Below are positions 47,752-55,961 of a stretch of DNA of 64,000 bases, in pieces. Each line of letters opens with the position of its first letter. Within the stretch, counting starts at the first letter, position 1. The notes beneath the pieces were generated by a model. That model ran no database searches and was not told the origin of the DNA. It saw only the letters and a program-made list of their open reading frames with translations. Location: positions 496,001 to 560,000 of the forward strand of contig NZ_CP054491.1 in the NCBI RefSeq assembly GCF_013343005.1. Direction: 5' to 3'. The stretch comes from Candidatus Reidiella endopervernicosa. GTDB lineage: Bacteria > Pseudomonadota > Gammaproteobacteria > GCF-013343005. A program made the translations under genes and the position numbers.

Positions 47752-48550
47752 TCAACGATTGTGGCGCTCGAATACCAGACGGAGAAGTCGATCCATCGCT
47801 GACCACGACTGCTCATCCGCCTCTTTGTTGTAAGCGAGTGGAATTCCAAACTGCTTGCCATACTTATCGGCGCCGGGATAGGTAAAGCTGTGCTTGGCAC
47901 CCTCGTAGTTCTTGAAGCTGAAGCTGACCAGTGCGCTGTTCATCTCATCTTTAAACGCCACAATATCCTCCGCCTTAACGAAGGGGTCATCAGCGCCATT
48001 GGCCACCATAATGCGTGCCTTGACCTTGCCTCTCTCTGCCGGTGTTGATGTAGTCAGTGAGCCGTGGAAGGATGCAACAGCATCGAGGTCTATACCGCGC
48101 CGCGCCATCTCCAGCACCAGCCCACCACCGAAGCAGTAACCGATCGCCGCGGTCTGTTCCGGATCGACCGAAGCGTGTGAGGTCAACGTCTTCAACGCCG
48201 CCATAAAACGCGCCTCGGCGAGTGGCATATTCTTTTTCAGTTCACCGGAAAATTTTCCGCATCCTGGGATGAGCGGCCTGCTTGCCATCACCATACATAT
48301 CGACCGCCAGCGCCACATAACCCATCTCAGCGAGCATACGCGCACGTTTGCGCGCATATTCATTGTGACCCCACCACTCGTGAACCACCAGGATGCCGGG
48401 GCGTTTGTCCTTAACCTCATTGTCGTAGGCAAGATAGCCCTTCATTACTGTATCGCCACTGCTGTACTGGATCTCCTCACCAACAAAGGCCGCCTCCACG
48501 TTGTGCAGTGTAGCGGCGAACAGGGTTAATAAGATCAGTAGCTGCTTCAT
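47752..48550 (-). pseudogene. Exported dienelactone-hydrolase-like protein with two one-base frameshifts
   Basis: From the ATG at 48550 the protein starts MKQLLILLTLFAATLHNVEA, a signal peptide, then a DLH-type alpha/beta hydrolase: GILVVHEWWGHNEYARKRA, then after the frameshifts AIGYCFGGGLVLEMA with the catalytic cysteine, DDPFVKAEDI and GAKHSFTYPGA with the catalytic histidine. Near 48242-48265 one base is missing in CCC and one in AAAA; with both restored the sequence reads AAHPQDAEKFSGELKKN without a gap. The rest is intact, so these are likely reading errors in the assembly. Substrate unknown. Confidence 0.8.
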
Positions 48551-48599
48551 CGGGATATCTCTCCAGGGCGGAAATAGGTCAGTTAGAAATGTAGCGTTT

Positions 48600-49898
48600 T
48601 CAGTGTTTGTTATGCGACTGTAACCATGCGCAGTATTCAGTATGTGGCATTGGGCGCGCAAATAGATAGCCCTGACCAAAACCACATTTTAAGTTTTTCA
48701 GAATCTCGAGTGCACCCGGCTCTTCGATCCCCTCGGCTAATACACTAAAACCGAAATCCTGTGCAATCTTGAGAATAATTTCGACGATTTTCTGCTCATG
48801 CACGCTCTTTAAGATATCGTGAATAAAGGACTGATCGATCTTCAACTCATCAACCGGAAGCTGTTTGATATAGGCAAGCGATGAGTAACCGGTACCGAAG
48901 TCATCTACCGATACCTTTATCCCTAGTGTTCGCAGCGATTCGAGCACTGCTGTGGTGTACTCAACATCGTGAAGTAGCGCACCTTCCGTAATCTCGAGCA
49001 CCAGACGCTGAGGATCTACTCCCCACAGTGACAGTCCATTCTCCACCACTTCCTGAAAGCTTGGCTGGTTGAAGTTGCGGCTGGCGATATTGACCGAAAT
49101 AGTCGACTTAGATTCACTCTTGGGCCACTCACCAACATGGCGAAGCGCATTGTGCAGGGTCCAACGCGTTAGTGGGTGAATCGCATCGGTCTTCTCGGCC
49201 AACGGTATGAACTGTCCCGGTGGAACCATGCCCCGTTGTGGATGGTTCCAACGCAGCAGTGCCTCCGCGCCGATCACCTTGCCGCTGTTTAACTCGACCT
49301 GTGGCTGGTAGTAGAGCTCGAACTCATCGTTATCAATGGCACGTTCAACCTCATACTCGATATTCCAACTGACACTCTGCTCACTCTGCTCACTCTGCTC
49401 ACTCTGTAAGGCTGTGCAGTAGAAGATGTACTCTTCACCACGATCCTCTGCCAAGCTTCGCGCCAGTACGGCGGATTTGAGTAACTCCGCACCGCTATTG
49501 GCCCCATCGGGATAGGTCGCAATACCGATTACTGGTTTGATACGGAACTTGTCTTCATCGATCTCTACGTGATGTGTCAACAGGTGTAGCAACTTACGCA
49601 CAGCAAGGCGCGCATGCCCCATATTCTTAACACCAAACAAGATCAGCAGTACTTCCGATTCGCTCAGTACAATCACACTATCACTGAGCCGAAGCGTACC
49701 GACCATGCGCTGGTGAATCTCCTTGAGCATCTGCTCACCTTCACCGCTACCAAACAGTGCACGCAGGTGGGCTGCACCACCGATCTTGACCGATAGCACC
49801 GCTATACGTTGATGTGATGATTCACCCTTTTTTATCGCTGCATCGATGCGCTCGATTGCCGCACCTTCACGCTGGGTTCGAAGCTCAATAATATCCAT
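48600..49898 (-). CDS. c-di-GMP phosphodiesterase (degenerate GGDEF + intact EAL)
   Basis: A 432-residue cytoplasmic protein. The N-terminal GGDEF-like domain (about 1-165) has SESEVLLILFG in place of GGDEF, so it should not make c-di-GMP. The EAL domain (about 185-430) has the needed residues: GAEALLRW, SVNIASRNF, LEITEGALL, VDDFGTGYSSLAY, DELKIDQSF, AEGIEEPGA, GFGQGYLFARPMP. It should therefore degrade c-di-GMP. A short SEQSEQSEQS linker separates the domains. It follows the disrupted HD-GYP gene in the same direction, 11 bases away, so the two form a pair. Confidence 0.9.
   Translation of the reverse strand: MDIIELRTQREGAAIERIDAAIKKGESSHQRIAVLSVKIGGAAHLRALFGSGEGEQMLKEIHQRMVGTLRLSDSVIVLSESEVLLILFGVKNMGHARLAVRKLLHLLTHHVEIDEDKFRIKPVIGIATYPDGANSGAELLKSAVLARSLAEDRGEEYIFYCTALQSEQSEQSEQSVSWNIEYEVERAIDNDEFELYYQPQVELNSGKVIGAEALLRWNHPQRGMVPPGQFIPLAEKTDAIHPLTRWTLHNALRHVGEWPKSESKSTISVNIASRNFNQPSFQEVVENGLSLWGVDPQRLVLEITEGALLHDVEYTTAVLESLRTLGIKVSVDDFGTGYSSLAYIKQLPVDELKIDQSFIHDILKSVHEQKIVEIILKIAQDFGFSVLAEGIEEPGALEILKNLKCGFGQGYLFARPMPHTEYCAWLQSHNKH
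49373..49406. repeat. In-frame 9-bp tandem repeat in the EAL gene
   Basis: Unit CACTCTGCT repeated 3.7 times; on the coding strand it encodes repeated Ser-Glu-Gln in the linker between GGDEF and EAL domains. Unit changes stay in frame, so length variation would only alter the linker. Confidence 0.8.
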
Positions 49899-49909
49899 CG
49901 CAACAGTAC

Positions 49910-51419
49910 CTAGATGAAATACTCTGCTGGATCAATACCGTAACTACCGGGTGACAAGCTATGACTGATGCTGAGTGCCTGCCCATTGTGTCCTGAGGTG
50001 TGTTTACGCATATCAAACTCGTAATAATCATCGAGCAGCTGCTTGTCAGACTCCATTAGAACCATCACGACCGGGCGAAGGCGCGCCTCCAGGTGCTGTG
50101 CCACGACGATACCAACACGACCATCACTCAACTGCACAATGGTGCCAACAGGGTAGATTCCGATCACCTGAATAAACTGTTCGATGATCGCACCTTGAAA
50201 ATCGATATCGCGCCACTGGTAGAGAAGCCTTATCGCCTCATCGGGTGAGACCGGCTTGGCATGAGGGCGGGTGGTGGTAATTGCATCGTAACAATCGACG
50301 ATACCTGCGATGCGCCCAAACAGAGGGATCTCCTCCCCCTTCAGTCCTTCAGGATATCCAGAACCGTCGTGACGTTCATGATGGGTCTCAATCATGTGCA
50401 CTGCACTGGCTGATATATGGCCATTTCGCTTGACCATCTCGACCGCATAGTCGACATGTTTACGCACCTCTACCATCTCATCATCACTGAGTCGACGTGG
50501 CCTGGTGAGTAGTTCGTGATTTATTCGGGCACGCCCTATATCGAACAGTGCCGCCCCCAGTGCCAGCTCCTGCAACATCGTTTTTGGCAGGCCGATATGG
50601 CGACCCATCGCGACGGCCAGTACGGCACAGCTCATGGCGTGTAGATAGGCGTAGGCATCGATCGACTTAAGGCGTGTTAGCAGAATCAGCGCATCGGGAT
50701 TACGTATCACGCTGTCGACCATCGGCACGATCGCCTGTTTGAGCTGTGGGATGTTGATCTTCTTGTTGGTCGCCACATCGACAATCAGCTTATCGTAGGC
50801 GTTCTGCATGCCGTCGTAAGTGTGCTTTGCCACCTTCAATTCATCATCACGTGAAGCAGTGCGTTGATAGACAATCTGGCGTTTCTTGTCGAACAGTACA
50901 TCACTGGACGGTTTTACTTTTTCCAGCGAACCGAGCGATGGCCGCTCAGCCTCTTCACTCTTCTCGACATCGATATAGACCGCGCGACAGTACTGCGCGA
51001 TCGGGGAGTCGCTATTTTGCGAAAGTTTGTTTTGGGCATCCAAGCCCAAGCAAACAGCAAAAACTTAACGCGACCATTTATGCCTACGGCGCCCCGACGT
51101 CCTGCGTTCGTTGCGTAATCACCTCTTCGCGGCTCTACACAACTCCCTCAGTGACTCTACGCCGACATAAAGCCGCTGCTGCATCTTCTTCGTCGTTCGC
51201 TCGCGCTCTCAACTACGAATAGGCAGACGGCGTCGACTATCGCGGACTAACCGCCTTCGCTTCGCTATCCATGGCGGTCAGCGGGCGCGGAATATCCTCG
51301 TGGGTAACAATAAACCCCTGAAACGGGAAGGGTGTATCGAGCCAGGGGCGATCGAGATCGGCGACAAACATTCCCTTCTTCAGATCCCCCACGCTCACCT
51401 TTACTTTATCCAGCGACAT
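49910..51419 (-). pseudogene. HD-GYP domain protein (DUF3391) interrupted by the 283-bp element
   Basis: The N-terminal piece (51419 down to about 51284) begins MSLDKVKVSVGDLKKGMFVA and contains LDRPWLDTPFPFQGF, a DUF3391 domain. Repeat copy 2 then enters in antisense. The rest (51000 to 49910) continues AQYCRAVYID and an HD-GYP domain with HHERHDGSGYPEGLKGEEI. Removing 51001-51283 gives HEDIPR-LAQYCRAVYID, exactly the usual DUF3391 continuation. The HD pair itself is degenerate (AALFDIGRARI: Phe for His), so c-di-GMP hydrolysis was doubtful even before the break. It precedes the EAL phosphodiesterase by 11 bases. Confidence 0.85.
51002..51283 (+). mobile_element. Dispersed ~283-bp element, copy 2
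   Basis: Starts CGGGGAGTCGCTATTTTGCG (one T shorter than copy 1) and ends ATGGCGGTCAGCG. It is antisense to the HD-GYP gene it splits. It carries the second subtype signature (CGTTCGCTCG; CCTTCGCTTCGCTATCC), shared with copy 4. The same internal stem (TTGGGC/GCCCAA inside GTTTG/CAAAC) and right-end hairpin are present. Left flank CTGCGCGAT, right flank GGCGCGG: no clear target duplication. Confidence 0.88.
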
Positions 51420-51731
51420 CTTCTCTATCCCTTAGTCGAACGTCGGGAATCACTTCCCACTCTGGAACGAAATGCTCTCATGGACCACTGACTATACTGG
51501 CGCTGCCACCCCGCAAACAAGATCTGCATCTCTCTCCCCCAATCTCCATCCATATCCCCTCGATAACAGCATAGCCCGGTCTCACTCTGATGCCATTTAA
51601 CAGAAACATCACCTGACCACGCTTGCAGAGCAACATCACAGATTCGTTCAGCCTGGGTTCAGTATGGCGGGCGTAGATTGAAGGCGTGCAAGGAGCAAAT
51701 CGCTCCAGATACCCAACCAAGGAGGCACGCC
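51420..51731. promoter_or_regulatory. Intergenic region between divergent HD-GYP and exported-protein genes
   Basis: About 310 bases with no supportable gene on either strand. It should hold the promoters for the HD-GYP/EAL pair (minus) and for the gene at 51732 (plus). AAGGAGGCACGCC just before 51732 is a strong ribosome-binding site. No operator was recognised. Confidence 0.5.
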
Positions 51732-52079
51732 ATGAACAACAAGACTAGAACCACTATTGGAATAGCCCTCGCCGGACTGCTCTCTCTCTCACTGCTGCCG
51801 GGCACTGCCGCAGCGCACGACCGCGATCACCGCGACTATCGCTCGGGAGATCGCTACTCAAGCTACCAGAAGCGTCATCTGCACGACTACTACCGCTGGC
51901 ATGCCAAACCCGGCAAACACGCCTACCGTCACGGCAAACGGGCGCATGCCAACATACACGCCCTGAAGCACAAATACCGTCGTCACACCCATCGTGATTA
52001 TGGTCGCGACCACTATCGAATCTACGGCGACAGCGACGGACGAATCGTCTTCTCTATCGACTACCGGGACATCTTTTAG
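51732..52079 (+). CDS. Small exported His/Tyr/Arg-rich protein
   Basis: A 115-residue protein from the ATG at 51732. Signal peptide at residues 1-28 (TTIGIALAGLLSLSLLPGTAAA, cleavage after AHA-like site), then a mature part of about 85 residues very rich in His, Tyr, Arg and Asp (HDRDHRDYRSGDRYSSYQ) ending GRIVFSIDYRDIF. The composition suggests metal binding or an acid/envelope-stress role, by inference. It is followed by a glycine-zipper protein and a PepSY/two-component operon on the same strand. Confidence 0.72.
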   Translation: MNNKTRTTIGIALAGLLSLSLLPGTAAAHDRDHRDYRSGDRYSSYQKRHLHDYYRWHAKPGKHAYRHGKRAHANIHALKHKYRRHTHRDYGRDHYRIYGDSDGRIVFSIDYRDIF

Positions 52080-52153
52080 TCGCCTGGCCGCCGTTCAGTC
52101 AGCGCTCAGCTACCCACTGCGATAGTGAAGCCACACAACAAGGGAGACAAATC

Positions 52154-52735
52154 ATGAAGAGCTCACACACCATTACCTCGGCACTCATCCTTGCCCTCAC
52201 CGCGGCACCAATCTATGCCGGGCACGGAAACTATAACGACCGTTACGATCGCGACTATGGTCGCAGCACACACAAGTCGTTCACCGACCGTGCCCGGGTG
52301 ATCGATGTCGATCCCATCCTGCAAACCGTACGGGTACCAACCCGCCATCGCCACAACCGTAACTGCTGGGAGGAGGAGGTGCACCACTCCGGGCGCAGTG
52401 ATGTCGCACCTGGGGCGGGTCTGATCGCTGGCAGTATTATCGGCGGTGTAATCGGTAACCAGGTCGGTAAGGGTAAGGGAAATAAGGCAGCAACCGTCTT
52501 CGGTACCGTGGTCGGTGCAGCCGTGGGACACGAGATGGCACGCGGCAGCGATAATCGCGACGATTACACCACCACCGTGACCCGCTGTGATAAGCGTCGT
52601 GACTACCGTGAGCGTGAAGAGATTGTCGGTTATCAGGTCAGATATCGCTATAACGGACACACCTTCAGTCGCCGCATGAATCGTGATCCGGGCAAGTGGG
52701 TACGGGTTAAGGTCAAGGTCAGCCCCTACGAGTAA
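52154..52735 (+). CDS. Glycine-zipper outer-membrane-type protein (17 kDa antigen-like)
   Basis: A 193-residue exported protein. Signal peptide about residues 1-22 (ITSALILALTAAPIYAG). The central glycine-zipper 2TM segment is clear: AGLIAGSIIGGVIGNQVGKG and ATVFGTVVGAAVGHEMARG. The C-terminal beta-like domain includes GYQVRYRYNGHTFSRRM. The family (Rickettsia 17 kDa surface antigen-like) is tied to the outer membrane or envelope. It has no lipobox cysteine at the signal cleavage site. An AGGGAGACAAATC ribosome-binding site precedes the start. Confidence 0.82.
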   Translation: MKSSHTITSALILALTAAPIYAGHGNYNDRYDRDYGRSTHKSFTDRARVIDVDPILQTVRVPTRHRHNRNCWEEEVHHSGRSDVAPGAGLIAGSIIGGVIGNQVGKGKGNKAATVFGTVVGAAVGHEMARGSDNRDDYTTTVTRCDKRRDYREREEIVGYQVRYRYNGHTFSRRMNRDPGKWVRVKVKVSPYE

Positions 52736-52807
52736 CCGGCGTAGTTTTGCCCTAACGCCCGAGGCGGTATGCTTGTGCCAATACCAGCTCTCAAGCGGAG
52801 AATCGAT

Positions 52808-53059
52808 GTGAATAAGCTGCTCATCTCCATACTGCTACTCTTCTGCGCCAGCTTTGGCAGCGCCTACGCCGAACGTGACGGGCGTGAGCGTGGGGGTGCC
52901 AGTCTCGATGAGGCGGTGGAGCAGGTGCGTGAGCGCACCGGTGGCCGAATTCTCTCGGCTACCACTAAAAAGCGCAACGGTGATCGTATCCATCGCATCA
53001 AGGTCCTTACCCCCGATCGTAAGGTCCGGGTCATTCGCATCCCGGCCAGACGGAGATAA
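52808..53059 (+). CDS. Exported PepSY-like protein
   Basis: An 83-residue protein from a GTG at 52808 (NKLLISILLLFCASFGSAYA signal peptide). The mature part is a single PepSY-like domain: SLDEAVEQVRERTGGRILSA followed by KVLTPDRKVRVIRIPARRR. Such small PepSY proteins often precede PhoP/PhoQ-type two-component genes and are thought to sense or inhibit in the periplasm. It lies 8 bases before the response regulator gene. The GTG start is chosen because the upstream part of the frame has no signal-like N-terminus. Confidence 0.78.
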   Translation: MNKLLISILLLFCASFGSAYAERDGRERGGASLDEAVEQVRERTGGRILSATTKKRNGDRIHRIKVLTPDRKVRVIRIPARRR

Positions 53060-53067
53060 CAACCCCG

Positions 53068-53742
53068 ATGCGGCTGTTAGTGATAGAGGATGAGGCGGCG
53101 CTGCTGGCACAGGTCTGTGAACGGCTCGAGGCAGAGGGTTACAGCGTCGATCGTGCCAGTGATGGAAACGACGGTCTCTATCAAGCCAGTGAGTACCCCG
53201 CCGATCTGGCCGTGGTCGATCTTGGTCTGCCCGGCATTTCGGGACTCGATATCATTCGCAAGCTACGCGAGTCCGGCTCCAAACTACCCATTCTTATCCT
53301 CACCGCCCGTGGGCGCTGGGAGGAGAAGGTCACCGGGCTTGAGGCGGGGGCCGACGACTACCTGGTCAAACCGTTCCAGATGGAGGAGCTACTGGCACGT
53401 ATTCGTGCGCTGCTGCGCCGCGCTGCTGGCAGTGCCAGTAATCAGCTCGAACTCGGTACACTCAGCATCGATCTCGATGGTCAGTCGGTTTCAGTCGACG
53501 GTGCCAGCCTCGAACTCACCGCCTTTGAGTTTCAACTACTCGAGTATCTGGCGCGCCGTGCCGGTCAGGTCGTCTCCAAGAGTGAACTGGCCGACTACAT
53601 CTACCCTCATGATGATGATCGCGATAGCAATGTGATCGAGGTGCTGATCGGACGTCTGCGACGCAAACTGGCACAGTTTGAACTCAAACCGATCGAGACC
53701 CTGCGTGGACGCGGTTACTGCTTCCGGACTGAGGCTGAATGA
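53068..53742 (+). CDS. OmpR/PhoP-family response regulator
   Basis: A 224-residue regulator. The receiver (about 1-115) has its acceptor aspartate in PADLAVVDLGLPGISGLDII and the lysine in DDYLVKPFQMEELL; the C-terminal winged helix (about 125-222) includes LTAFEFQLLEYLARR and DSNVIEVLIGRLRRKL. Its stop overlaps the sensor kinase start by 4 bases. Resembles PhoP/QseB. Likely targets include the upstream exported-protein genes, by inference. Confidence 0.93.
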   Translation: MRLLVIEDEAALLAQVCERLEAEGYSVDRASDGNDGLYQASEYPADLAVVDLGLPGISGLDIIRKLRESGSKLPILILTARGRWEEKVTGLEAGADDYLVKPFQMEELLARIRALLRRAAGSASNQLELGTLSIDLDGQSVSVDGASLELTAFEFQLLEYLARRAGQVVSKSELADYIYPHDDDRDSNVIEVLIGRLRRKLAQFELKPIETLRGRGYCFRTEAE

Positions 53743-55070
53743 TTTCACTCAATGCCCGTATCACCATCACCGCTTCAGTTGTTGTGGCGGTGTTTGTCGT
53801 CCTCACCGCGCTGGCACTCGACCAGGCGTTTCAACAGCGCGCTGAGGCGGCGGTGCGCGATCGCCTCTTTGCCCAGCTCTATCTATTGATGGCCGATGCT
53901 GAGCTCGATAGCGGCGGCAATCTACAGATGCCGACACAGAGCGCCGAGCCACGTCTTGGCCTGCCAGGTTCGGGGCTCTATGCCGTCATTCGAGAAAACA
54001 GTAATCGAGCCTTGTGGCGTTCTGCCTCTGCGGTCGGTCTGAACCTCACACCACCACCGATCGAGGCAACACTCAACGACAGTTTCAGTCGACGCCAAAA
54101 TGCAGCCGGCGATTTCTTTACTATCACCATGGGTATCGAGTGGGAGGTGGAGGGCAAGGGTTATCCGCTCCACTTCACACTCTATGAGGATCTGCACCCC
54201 TTTGAGACCGAGTTGAATCGCTACCGTTACAGCCTCTGGGGCTGGCTTGGCGCGATGGCTCTGCTGCTGCTGATCACACAGGCCGCCGCACTCGCCTGGG
54301 GACTGAAACCCCTGCGCACTGTCAGCCGCGAAGTAAAGAGGGTAGAGAGTGGCGAACAGCAGAGCATCCACGAGGACTACCCACGCGAACTGCGGCGCCT
54401 TACCGCCAACATCAACACCCTGCTTCACCATGAACGCGCCCAACAGACACGCTATCGTGACGCACTTGCCGACCTCGCTCACAGCCTCAAGACACCGTTG
54501 GCGGTACTGCGCGGGATCGAAGCCGATGCCAACTGTCAGCAACCGCTACAGGAGCAGGTGCAACGCATGGACGAAATCGTCCAGCATCAACTGCAGCGCG
54601 CCTCCACAGCAGGTCGCTCAGCACTCGCAGCCCCCATCGATATCGCTCCAGTCGTCGAACGACTACTCAACACCCTCAACAAGGTTCACCACTCACGCAA
54701 CGTAACGGCCACCACTGAACTGGAAGAGGGTGCCAGCTTCCGTGGCGACGAGGGTGATCTGATGGAACTGCTCGGTAATCTGCTCGACAACGCCTATAAG
54801 TGGGCCAAGCATCGTGTGACGATTACCAGCTACTGTCAGGGTGAACGGCTACAGATTCATATTGAAGATGACGGCCCGGGTATCGCCGACGAACAGCAGG
54901 TGCTGATTCTTAAACGTGGCGCTCGCCTCGATCAACAGACACCAGGACACGGCATCGGATTGGCCATGGTGATGGATATCATCGACGCCTACGAAGGTTC
55001 ATTGAACTTTATGCGTAGTGAACAGGAAGGAACTAAGGTGGTGGTCAAGTTACCAGGGTGCGACCACTAA
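53739..55070 (+). CDS. PhoQ/QseC-like sensor histidine kinase
   Basis: A 443-residue inner-membrane kinase. Two membrane helices (about 8-28 and 165-187) bracket a periplasmic sensor of about 135 residues. A HAMP-like region follows, then H-box YRDALADLAHSLKTPLAVLRG (histidine in AHSLKTPLAV), and HATPase with NLLDNAYKWAKHRV, DDGPGIAD and GHGIGLAMVMDI. The HSLKTPLAVL form is typical of PhoQ-like kinases. It is translationally coupled to the regulator. Confidence 0.92.
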   Translation: MISLNARITITASVVVAVFVVLTALALDQAFQQRAEAAVRDRLFAQLYLLMADAELDSGGNLQMPTQSAEPRLGLPGSGLYAVIRENSNRALWRSASAVGLNLTPPPIEATLNDSFSRRQNAAGDFFTITMGIEWEVEGKGYPLHFTLYEDLHPFETELNRYRYSLWGWLGAMALLLLITQAAALAWGLKPLRTVSREVKRVESGEQQSIHEDYPRELRRLTANINTLLHHERAQQTRYRDALADLAHSLKTPLAVLRGIEADANCQQPLQEQVQRMDEIVQHQLQRASTAGRSALAAPIDIAPVVERLLNTLNKVHHSRNVTATTELEEGASFRGDEGDLMELLGNLLDNAYKWAKHRVTITSYCQGERLQIHIEDDGPGIADEQQVLILKRGARLDQQTPGHGIGLAMVMDIIDAYEGSLNFMRSEQEGTKVVVKLPGCDH

Positions 55071-55161
55071 CTAGAGCATTTTTGCATTCATAGCACATAT
55101 CGATCTGATCTTTCGATCAATGAAATCTTAGTACACACACATCTAAACTAATCGCTCGATA

Positions 55162-55806
55162 TCAATTCGGCTGTTCAACAGGATTGAGTTCGGGTTCACC
55201 CTCAAAATCCTCACTACGCAGATGTGCATAGAGATCAGACTGACCCATCGCGTGTAGGTGCTCTACTACTTCAGGCAGAAACTCCTGTGCCTTCTCCATG
55301 CGCTCATCTACGTTCTCCTCCTCCGTCTCGCTTGTCACCTCTTCGCGTGATGCAAGCAGTGCGATAACACCGAGACCCACCTCGAGATTCTCCACTGCGT
55401 TCTCATCTTTGACATCGAACCAGGCATCCTCGCTGATCAGCATGCCGTCCATAAATCCTCGGCACCAGTGTTCAACCGGCGCGGTTCCGTAAGGGTAGTC
55501 AACCAGTTCGACGCTCTTCGGTAGTACAGAGCTCTTGAAGACCAGCGATGAGGCGATCTCGCTGTTGAGTTTATAGAGCAGCGGCTGCAGCTTCTGCTCA
55601 TCCTGCTCGGAGTTGATCTCCAGCTCCGGCAACTCCTTGAGGGCTCGCCACCAGGCAGAGGGGGGAATGATAGTCGGAGAGCAGTCGATCGCGGTAAGGA
55701 AACCGGTGAGACGATTAAAGGTGAGGTGTTTGTCGCTATCACCACTGGTAGGAAAGTAGTGATGGATCGTATCGAGCTCATCGCGACTAAATTTGGATTC
55801 GATCAT
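55162..55806 (-). CDS. YecA/UPF0149 family protein
   Basis: A 214-residue acidic cytoplasmic protein of the UPF0149/YecA-like family: LTGFLTAIDCSPTIIPPSAW near the start and WCRGFMDGMLISEDAWFD in the middle are typical. There is no C-terminal SEC-C zinc motif, so this is the shorter form. Function not established. It is convergent with the sensor kinase and divergent from the adenylate cyclase gene. Confidence 0.82.
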   Translation of the reverse strand: MIESKFSRDELDTIHHYFPTSGDSDKHLTFNRLTGFLTAIDCSPTIIPPSAWWRALKELPELEINSEQDEQKLQPLLYKLNSEIASSLVFKSSVLPKSVELVDYPYGTAPVEHWCRGFMDGMLISEDAWFDVKDENAVENLEVGLGVIALLASREEVTSETEEENVDERMEKAQEFLPEVVEHLHAMGQSDLYAHLRSEDFEGEPELNPVEQPN

Positions 55807-55961
55807 GCCTTACACCTCTATTATTCTCTCTCTCCACTCATTGCCTGGTGGAGTGAATGATTGTCGTTCAGCGGTCTGAGATTGGACAGCATGCGCCCGT
55901 TTGTTCCATCCATCAACCCCGACCATTTTACTGCAGCACTCTTTTCCTATACTAAGAGGTT

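Noticed and set aside
49373-49406. Short CACTCTGCT repeats as a CRISPR or VNTR locus
   Set aside because: Only 3.7 copies of 9 bp with no spacers; it simply encodes an Ser-Glu-Gln linker.
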